The translations under genes and the position numbers were made by a program. A stretch of DNA of 19,602 nucleotides from CAYMOV01 sp964392085 (GTDB lineage Bacteria > Oederibacteriota > Muellerivitia > Muellerivitales > Muellerivitaceae), in assembly GCA_964392085.1 (NCBI GenBank), contig CAYMOV010000044.1, positions 1 through 19,602 on the forward strand, written 5' to 3'. The notes beneath the pieces were generated by a model, which saw only the letters and a list, made by a program, of their open reading frames with translations, was not told the origin of the DNA and did not search any database. Shown piece after piece: positions 14,474 through 19,602 of the stretch (its first letter is position 1; every line of letters starts with the position of its first letter).

Positions 14474-14508
14474 CCCGCCTTCCTTATTCGTACGAATGGA
14501 GGGGCGGG
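14474..14508 (+). repeat. Extended imperfect inverted repeat between the membrane-protein and DUF58 genes
   Basis: CCCGCC (14474-14479) pairs with GGCGGG (14503-14508); between them a TCC/GGA section and a perfect 12-bp palindrome ATTCGTACGAAT (14486-14497). The arms have one bulge. No T-run follows on either strand, so a terminator is not well supported; an operator or a transcript-end hairpin is possible. Confidence 0.45.
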
Positions 14509-14581
14509 GTCGCGTCGTGCTCGCGAATCATCCCCCTAAAAACCTGGGGATTCACGGTGATTCGCTCGAACCAAATGGCTG

Positions 14582-14609
14582 TTGACGGGGTGTAAAAACA
14601 CTTTATCAG
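14582..14609 (+). promoter_or_regulatory. Possible promoter for the Bat cluster
   Basis: TTGACG (14582-14587), 16-bp spacer, TATCAG (14604-14609). The -10 match is only four of six. It is the best candidate in the 239-bp gap before the DUF58 gene. GTGT/ACAC inverted arms at 14590-14601 lie in the spacer. Confidence 0.35.
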
Positions 14610-14649
14610 CACCCTATTAAGGGAACCGGAGCCCCCCCGAGGGCGTCCC

Positions 14650-15573
14650 ATGGCCATGAACTTCTTCCCATTCAAGCCCAAAAGTGCACCCGAACCGGCC
14701 GTCCCGGATTCCCACAAGCTGTTTACCGAAGTCCGGCGGTTGGAGATCGTGACCCGGGGCACGGTGGATACCCTCCTCCAGGGTTCCTACCGCTCAACCT
14801 TCCGCGGCCAGGGCCTGGAATTCAACCAGGTCCGGGAATACACCCCCGAGGATGACGTCCGGTCCATCGATTGGAACGTCACGGCCAGGTTGAACGCCCC
14901 CTTCGTCAAGACCTTCCTGGAAGAACGCGAACTCCACATGGTGTTGGCGGTGGATTACTCGGCCTCCCTCCAATACGGGACGGGACCGCAAAGCCCCCGG
15001 GAGACCGCATTCCGGTTGGCCTCCGCATTGTCCTTGGCCGCGACGAGGCAACAGGACCGGGTGGGTTTGATGGTCTTCACCGACCAGGTGGAGTTTTTCC
15101 GCCCCCCCCAACGGGGACGCGGCGCGGCCCTGCGAATCCTCCGGGATCTGGTCGCGTATAAGCCCCGGGGGCGGAAGACCGATTTCCAGCCGGCCTTCCG
15201 TTACATGATCCGGGCCCTCAAGCGCCGCACCATTCTCTTCCTCATCTCCGATTTCACCTCCCCCATCCCCGTGATCGAGGCGGGAGTCCTGGCGCGTCGC
15301 CATGACCTCGTGGGGGCGGTGGTCCGGGACTCCCTGGAGGACTCCGGTGTGCCGACCCGGATCGCCGTTCGGGACCCCGAGACAGGCCGCGTGGGCTACC
15401 TGGGCCCGCAATCCCGAAAGGCCTTTGAGACCGCGAAAGCGTTCCGCGAAAAACAAATGGGAATCCTGACTTCCCGGGGCGCCGACCGATTGGATGTGGT
15501 GTCCGGGGGGGACGTGACGGGGCCCTTAGTGGCGTTTTTCAGGAGAAGGTTGGAGCGAATGGGAAGACGGTAA
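14650..15573 (+). CDS. DUF58 domain-containing protein of the Bat cluster
   Basis: Family of VWA-like proteins almost always found next to a MoxR ATPase and Bat proteins, with a proposed role in envelope or metal-related quality control; the biochemical task is not settled. The 307 aa show the DUF58 hallmark EYTPEDDVRSIDWNVTARL at about 63-81 (usual form: EY-x-P-GDD-x-R-x-IDW), then a VWA-like fold with a MIDAS-type DYSAS at 102-106 and LISDF with Asp201. No membrane segment is seen. GAGGG lies 6 bases before the ATG. No MoxR gene precedes it: the upstream neighbours are unrelated small membrane proteins. BatA follows after a 148-bp gap filled with inverted repeats. Confidence 0.93.
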   Translation: MAMNFFPFKPKSAPEPAVPDSHKLFTEVRRLEIVTRGTVDTLLQGSYRSTFRGQGLEFNQVREYTPEDDVRSIDWNVTARLNAPFVKTFLEERELHMVLAVDYSASLQYGTGPQSPRETAFRLASALSLAATRQQDRVGLMVFTDQVEFFRPPQRGRGAALRILRDLVAYKPRGRKTDFQPAFRYMIRALKRRTILFLISDFTSPIPVIEAGVLARRHDLVGAVVRDSLEDSGVPTRIAVRDPETGRVGYLGPQSRKAFETAKAFREKQMGILTSRGADRLDVVSGGDVTGPLVAFFRRRLERMGRR

Positions 15574-15587
15574 AAACGGCACGGCAA

Positions 15588-15604
15588 GCCGTTAGCCGTT
15601 GGCT
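15588..15604 (+). repeat. Dispersed intergenic repeat, copy 2 (left arm)
   Basis: GCCGTTAGCCGTTGGCT, identical to 9603-9619. Its GTTAGCCGTT (15591-15600) is the exact inverse of AACGGCTAAC at 15689-15698, so copies 2 and 3 face each other across an AT-richer core of about 75 bp. Confidence 0.6.
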
Positions 15605-15678
15605 TGGCTTCAAACCGCTAAACCCATACAGCAACATTTGCAGGTCCGATAAGTTTGACTGGCTTTGTGTTGGATTAA

Positions 15679-15708
15679 GCCGTTGCGAACGGCTAACCGC
15701 CAACGGCG
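15679..15708 (+). repeat. Dispersed intergenic repeat, copy 3 (inverted right arm)
   Basis: GCCGTT, GCG, AACGGC forms a 6-bp hairpin (15679-15693) and runs on through GGCTAACCGCCAACGGCG. Read on the minus strand it is a diverged version of copies 1 and 2. It ends 13 bases before the batA ATG. Confidence 0.5.
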
Positions 15709-15721
15709 CCTTGGGGATTTC

Positions 15722-16789
15722 ATGGACTTCTACGGGATACATTTCGCGAGACCGGATTGGCTTTGGGCCCTGGCGGGGATGCCCTTAGTCCCGATCCTGT
15801 TCGCCCTCTTGGCCCGGACGAAGCGGTCCACCTTTGTGTTGGGAAACCCGGTGTTGGTCGGGGCGGCCCAAGGGCCCTGGACCTTCCAGGGCCTGCCATG
15901 GCTCCTGCGGCTTTTGGTGCTGAGCCTTTGCCTGGTCGCCGCGGCCCGTCCACAAGCCGGCAAGAAAAAGGTGGAGCAGAAAAAGCCAGTTTCGGACCTT
16001 TTCGTGGCCCTGGACGTCTCCTCTTCCATGATGGCCGACGACCTGAAGCCCAACCGGATCACCGCCGCGAAAAAGATCCTTTCCGAGTTCCTCGACCAGG
16101 TGGAGGGGGCCCGGGTGGGCTTGGGGATCTTCGCGGGCCGCTATTTCACGCAATGCCCCCTGACCACCGACACGGCCGTCGTGAAACAGCTGCTCTCCAA
16201 TGTTGAGATCACCTCGGTCCGGATCGACGGGACCGCCATCGGGGATGGACTCGTCTCCGCCATTAATCGGCTCAAAAAGGGGAGCCGGCCCGCGGGAGCC
16301 TCGTCCGACAACCAGGATTCCCAAACCCCGGAAGTCCCCAACAGCCAAGCGATCATCCTGATTACGGATGGCGGCGACAACTCCAGTACGATCAATCCAT
16401 TGGTGGCGGCGGAACTGGCGGCCCGGGAGGGAATCCCCATCTACGCCATCGGCGTCGGTACGCCCGAGGGGGTCCCGGCCCCCTACCTCATGCCGGATGG
16501 GACCATCTCCTACGCTTTGGACCAGAAGGGGGATGTCATCAGGACCCAGTTGGAGGAAGGCCCCCTCAAGCAGATCACCCAAATGACGGGAGGGAAATAT
16601 TACCGGGCCTCCGACAATCGGGCGCTTTCGGCTGTCCTATCCGATATCGCTCAATTAGCGCGTCACGACGCGGTCACGACGTCCCGTTGGGAATACCGGG
16701 AATTGGCGCCCAACCTCCTCCTCGGGGCGTTTTTGTTGCTATTCCTCGACTTTTTGCTGGGTTTGACGGTTTTACGGACCCTGCCCTGA
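15722..16789 (+). CDS. batA: BatA-like VWA domain membrane protein
   Basis: Inner-membrane VWA protein of the Bat (Bacteroides aerotolerance) set, thought to form a complex with the other Bat proteins. The ATG at 15722 gives 355 aa beginning with the BatA-type HFARPDWLWAL; an upstream frame from 15665 would translate repeat copy 3 and is rejected. Membrane helices: about 13-30, 58-76 and a C-terminal pair about 331-352. Between them is a VWA domain with a complete MIDAS: Asp98-x-Ser100-x-Ser102 in LDVSSSM, Thr171 in DGTAIGD, and Asp216 in LITDGGD. The loop at 186-207 is longer and Ser/Asp-rich. BatB, a homologue, follows after 36 bp. Confidence 0.93.
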   Translation: MDFYGIHFARPDWLWALAGMPLVPILFALLARTKRSTFVLGNPVLVGAAQGPWTFQGLPWLLRLLVLSLCLVAAARPQAGKKKVEQKKPVSDLFVALDVSSSMMADDLKPNRITAAKKILSEFLDQVEGARVGLGIFAGRYFTQCPLTTDTAVVKQLLSNVEITSVRIDGTAIGDGLVSAINRLKKGSRPAGASSDNQDSQTPEVPNSQAIILITDGGDNSSTINPLVAAELAAREGIPIYAIGVGTPEGVPAPYLMPDGTISYALDQKGDVIRTQLEEGPLKQITQMTGGKYYRASDNRALSAVLSDIAQLARHDAVTTSRWEYRELAPNLLLGAFLLLFLDFLLGLTVLRTLP

Positions 16790-16813
16790 CCAAGTGCATG
16801 TCCGAACTGGGAT

Positions 16814-16819
16814 AAGGAG
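16814..16819 (+). promoter_or_regulatory. Shine-Dalgarno supporting the TTG start of batB
   Basis: AAGGAG is 6 bases before the TTG at 16826. No in-frame ATG lies near it, so the rare start codon is well supported. Confidence 0.7.
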
Positions 16820-16825
16820 CGATCG

Positions 16826-17827
16826 TTGCATTTTGGCAATGAAACATACCTTTGGCCCCTGGGGCTGGTGGTTCTCGGCCTGATGTTGGCCGCGGTCTTT
16901 TCTTTCGGCCGGGACCGACGGGACCTGAGGCTTTTGGGCCACCGCAACCTGGTCCTCTCCCCGACCCTCGCCATCCTCCGAAGGGGCCTCAAGGGGTTCC
17001 TGATCCTGTTGGCCCTTGGGGTTTGTGCCTTGGGAGCCGCGAGGTGGCAAGGCAAGGCGATCCCCGAGGAATCCGGGCAATACGGCCTCGACGTGATGAT
17101 CGCCCTGGACGTGTCGAAAAGCATGTTGACGCGGGATGTAGCCCCCAACCGGCTGGAAGCCGCCAAGCGTGGACTTTTGGATTCCCTGGGCAATCTGGAT
17201 GGTGACCGTGTGGGCTTGACGGCCTTCGCTGGGGAGGCCCTGGTCCAAGTGCCCCTTACACTGGATTTCGACGCCCTGGCGACGGTCCTGGAAGGCGAGG
17301 ATGTCGACGCAGTCGAGGTGGGGGGGACCAGTTTCGCCAAAGCCCTCGATACCTGCTTAGGCGCTTTCCCGCAAGACGAGCCTGGGAAGGAACCATCCAA
17401 AAGGGGACGGGTCATTATCCTTTATACGGACGGCGAGCCGACCCGGGACGAAGGGGCCTTGGACGCCGTCCTGGGGGAGGCCAAAAAGGAGGGTGTGATC
17501 GTGGTCTGCGTGGGGGTTGGAACGCCCAAGGGACAACCGATCCCCTCAGGGCAAAATTTCTGGGGTGAGGCCGAGTATAAACGCGACTCCTTGGGCCAAG
17601 TGGTCATCAGTCGGTTAGATGAGTCTACCCTGATGAAAATCGCCGGGACCACCAACGGGTTGGTCATTTCGGGCGATAACCCCCAGGCCCTTACCCACGT
17701 GGATCGAATCCTCCAAAAATTGGATCGGACCCTCATCACGGACAAGAGCGCCATGCGCCGCGAGGAATTAGCCCCTCGGGCAGGCCTTACAGCGGCAGTC
17801 CTGCTTATGGCGGCGGCGATCCTATGA
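16826..17827 (+). CDS. batB: BatB-like VWA domain membrane protein
   Basis: Second VWA protein of the Bat set, paralogous to BatA. The TTG start follows AAGGAG. The 333 aa have N-terminal helices at about 9-27 and 57-72, a VWA domain with complete MIDAS (Asp95-x-Ser97-x-Ser99 in LDVSKSM, Thr168 in GGTSF, Asp202 in YTDGE) and a short C-terminal helix about 319-333 that ends at the stop. The periplasm- or cytoplasm-facing VWA may bind partners through a metal ion. The stop overlaps the next start as ATGA, so translation of BatC is probably coupled. Confidence 0.92.
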   Translation: MHFGNETYLWPLGLVVLGLMLAAVFSFGRDRRDLRLLGHRNLVLSPTLAILRRGLKGFLILLALGVCALGAARWQGKAIPEESGQYGLDVMIALDVSKSMLTRDVAPNRLEAAKRGLLDSLGNLDGDRVGLTAFAGEALVQVPLTLDFDALATVLEGEDVDAVEVGGTSFAKALDTCLGAFPQDEPGKEPSKRGRVIILYTDGEPTRDEGALDAVLGEAKKEGVIVVCVGVGTPKGQPIPSGQNFWGEAEYKRDSLGQVVISRLDESTLMKIAGTTNGLVISGDNPQALTHVDRILQKLDRTLITDKSAMRREELAPRAGLTAAVLLMAAAIL

Positions 17828-18729
17828 AAAAGGCGCCCTACTCAGTTTCAAACCGGGTCCTGGTCAGTCTGATGGTTCTGGGCATCGCCTGGGTTCCGAA
17901 AGCCTGGGCGGAAGCCAATGGAATCCAGGCCTACCAAAAGGGGGATTACGCCGGGGCGGAGTCGGCCTTCCGGGACCTCGCCCAAGACTCGAAATCCGCG
18001 GCGCCCGAGTACAACCTGGGAAACGCCCTTTATCGGTTGGGGCGGTTCGACGAAGCGGGCCAGGCCTACGGCAAGGCCCTCCAGAAGGATCCTCGCGCGG
18101 AGGGGGCCTGGTATAACCTGGGCAACGCCTGTTACCGTTCCCAAGACTGGCAGGACTCCGTCGACGCTTACCAAAAGGCTTTGGCCTTGGATCCAAAGGA
18201 TGAGGACGCGAAATTCAACCTGGCATTAGCCCAAAAGCGGATGAAGGAACACCCGGAATCCAAAAAGAAAAACGAGCCGCCCTCACCTACCCCGACCCCC
18301 ACCCCTGGCAAAGGCAACGCGGGGAACGAAAATAAGAAGGGCCAAAACCCAGATCCCCAACAGAAAAAATCCGATCAGGGTGAGAAGGGCCCGAATCGGA
18401 ACAAGGGCCAGGGGAATCAATCCAACCCGGGGAACAACACCAGCCAGCAACCGGATCCCCAACAACAACAGCAACAACAGCGGCAACAACAGGCCAAAAA
18501 GGCGTTGGGGATGTCCAACCAACAGGTCCAACAGACGCTCGATAATATGGAAAAGCAGGAAAGGCAACTTCAGCCCTACTATTCCCGGAATCCCAAACGG
18601 GCCCAAAAGAACCAGAACGACATGATGAACATGCTTCCACGGGAGCAACAGGAGATGATGAGGCAATTCTTTGGGAATAATTTCCCCGGGGCCAAAAAGG
18701 AAGACGGCGGAACAGATAAGGACTGGTGA
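17824..18729 (+). CDS. batC: BatC-like TPR protein with Q/N-rich region
   Basis: Exported TPR protein of the Bat set. The ATG overlaps the batB stop. Residues 1-29 are a signal peptide with a likely AWA cut before Glu30. Three TPR units follow: about 30-59, 61-93 (NLGNALYRLGRFDEAGQAYGKALQKDP) and 95-128. From about 145 to 225 lies a charged, Pro/Asn/Gln-rich linker with a PTPTPTP run and seven Gln at 213-219. The C-terminal block around 226-256, with SNQQVQQTLDNMEKQERQLQ, resembles the conserved BatC segment containing LLDALE-x-x-E. There is no C-terminal membrane anchor. Likely a periplasmic protein-binding scaffold for BatA, BatB and BatD. Confidence 0.88.
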   Translation: MKKAPYSVSNRVLVSLMVLGIAWVPKAWAEANGIQAYQKGDYAGAESAFRDLAQDSKSAAPEYNLGNALYRLGRFDEAGQAYGKALQKDPRAEGAWYNLGNACYRSQDWQDSVDAYQKALALDPKDEDAKFNLALAQKRMKEHPESKKKNEPPSPTPTPTPGKGNAGNENKKGQNPDPQQKKSDQGEKGPNRNKGQGNQSNPGNNTSQQPDPQQQQQQQRQQQAKKALGMSNQQVQQTLDNMEKQERQLQPYYSRNPKRAQKNQNDMMNMLPREQQEMMRQFFGNNFPGAKKEDGGTDKDW

Positions 18730-18752
18730 AATACTTGAACGGGACGAGGACC

Positions 18753-19602
18753 ATGAAAAGAAAACTCCTTCCATCGGTTTGGGGCTTGGCCGTGCTGGCC
18801 TTGACCCTGTCGGGCCATCCTCGGGCCTACGCCCAAGCGGCCGCCCCGGGCGGACTCGCGACGGACGAGGTGGGACTCAAACTCGATGTCGATAAAAGGG
18901 AAGTCGAGGTCGGGGACAGCTTGACCGTGACCCTGGAGTTCCGACGGATGGGAGGCGGGGGCCAGATCGTCAGCCAGCGGCCCTCCATCCCGGCCATGGA
19001 AAGCTTCGACATCCAGGGGAATTCATCCTCGACCCAGATCATGATGATCAACGGGCAGATGACGGAGGTTTCCAAGTCCTCGTACCGGCTGACCGCGCTC
19101 AAGCCGGGGGAGGTCACCATCGGACCGGCCCTGATGATCGTCCAGGATGCCCAGCTCGGAAAAAGGGAACTGAAGTCCAATACGGCGTTGGTGACCGTGA
19201 AGCCCAAGAGGGCCTTCAAGCTTTTCGGCCATAGCGCCCATCCCGCGCCCACGGTGGCGATCCAGGCCCCATCGGCGGCCACTCCGGACGATCTCAAGGA
19301 CATCAAAGGGGTCCAACCACTGCCAAGCTTCGATTGGTCTTGGCTTTTTTGGGCCGCCGTGGCGCTATTGGCGGGAGGGTGGATTTACCGCCGGTGGAAA
19401 AGGAAGCCGGTTGGGTCCGTGGAACACCCCCTGGGGTCCGGGGAAGCCCTGAGGGACCGCTACAAGAAAATGGTGAAGGCGGATCTCGACAGCAAGACGT
19501 TCTGCCGGGAGGCAGCGTCCCTGGCCCGGTCGGCGCTGGGGTTCCGCTACGGGTTCCCGGCGGAGGATTGGACCACCTCGGAGATCCTGTCGGAGTTGGG
19601 CA
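18753..19602 (+). CDS. batD: BatD-like protein with signal peptide and one membrane helix (3' partial)
   Basis: The frame is open from ATG 18753 to the window edge (283 codons) and has no stop, so it is easily missed; GAGGA lies a few bases upstream and the batC stop 23 bp before. Residues 1-27 form a signal peptide (cut near AYA-QA). About 40-150 is the BatD immunoglobulin-like domain: VEVGDSLTVTLEF, then PSIPAMESFDIQGNSSSTQIMMINGQM, YRLTALKPGEVTIGPALMIV and LKSNTALVTVK. A membrane helix spans about 194-212, followed by a basic stop-transfer RRWKRK. The cytoplasmic part (about 235-283) has FCREAASLARSALGFRYGFPAEDWTTSEIL, like the C-terminal segment of BatD and DUF4381 proteins. One Ig domain is fewer than in most BatD proteins. 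Role: envelope partner of BatA and BatB. Confidence 0.88.
   Translation, partial: MKRKLLPSVWGLAVLALTLSGHPRAYAQAAAPGGLATDEVGLKLDVDKREVEVGDSLTVTLEFRRMGGGGQIVSQRPSIPAMESFDIQGNSSSTQIMMINGQMTEVSKSSYRLTALKPGEVTIGPALMIVQDAQLGKRELKSNTALVTVKPKRAFKLFGHSAHPAPTVAIQAPSAATPDDLKDIKGVQPLPSFDWSWLFWAAVALLAGGWIYRRWKRKPVGSVEHPLGSGEALRDRYKKMVKADLDSKTFCREAASLARSALGFRYGFPAEDWTTSEILSELG

Noticed and set aside
15588..15708. Insertion sequence between DUF58 and batA
   Set aside because: About 120 bp with inverted arms but no transposase frame and no clear target duplication; described only as a repeat pair.
15665..15721. N-terminal extension of BatA
   Set aside because: It runs through the dispersed repeat and has no ribosome-binding site; ATG 15722 matches the family.

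Overview
The window comes from a GC-rich bacterium. An OmpA-type peptidoglycan-binding domain, several Sec signal peptides and a Bat (aerotolerance-type) gene set point to a Gram-negative, diderm cell envelope. The secreted propeller protein with a C-terminal FlgD/Por-secretion-like Ig domain, the MoxR-less Bat cluster and HrcA/CIRCE control of groESL fit an uncultured or little-studied phylum (FCB/PVC neighbours or a candidate phylum) better than a well-known proteobacterium. No marker in the window fixes the taxonomy. All genes lie on the + strand except the NFACT/RqcH-like gene.

Layout. 1-746: 3' part of a MotB-type OmpA protein that continues into TPR repeats. 805-2430: exported seven-repeat beta-propeller protein with an FlgD-like Ig tail. 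2455-4212 (minus): NFACT/RqcH-like ribosome-quality-control protein, divergent from the next block. 4376-10524: a fatty-acid block of acyl-CoA ligase, thiolase, 3-hydroxyacyl-CoA dehydrogenase, enoyl-CoA hydratase and patatin-like lipase. It can free fatty acids, activate them and run three of the four beta-oxidation steps; no acyl-CoA dehydrogenase is present. 10700-10972: HU-type nucleoid protein ending in a clear terminator. 11105-13192: groES-groEL with a near-consensus sigma-70 promoter overlapped by a perfect CIRCE operator, then a palindrome and a strong terminator.

13381-14410: a near-consensus promoter drives an FmdB-type zinc-ribbon protein and two small membrane proteins of unknown function. 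14650-19602: a Bat cluster in the order DUF58, BatA (VWA), BatB (VWA), BatC (TPR, Q/N-rich) and BatD. BatD runs off the right edge of the window. The genes are tightly packed and BatB/BatC overlap by ATGA.

Regulatory and repeat features worth noting are the CIRCE operon, three good promoters, two Rho-independent terminators, small hairpins in front of three beta-oxidation genes, and a dispersed intergenic repeat (core GCCGTTAGCCGTTGGCT) found before the patatin gene and, as an inverted pair, between DUF58 and batA. I saw no insertion sequence, CRISPR array, tRNA or rRNA. Nothing here is clearly an undescribed system. The best leads are the OmpA-TPR fusion, the propeller/FlgD-Ig exported protein, the FadB-like enzyme split into two genes, the Asp-to-Glu change in the NFACT protein and the small REP-like repeats.
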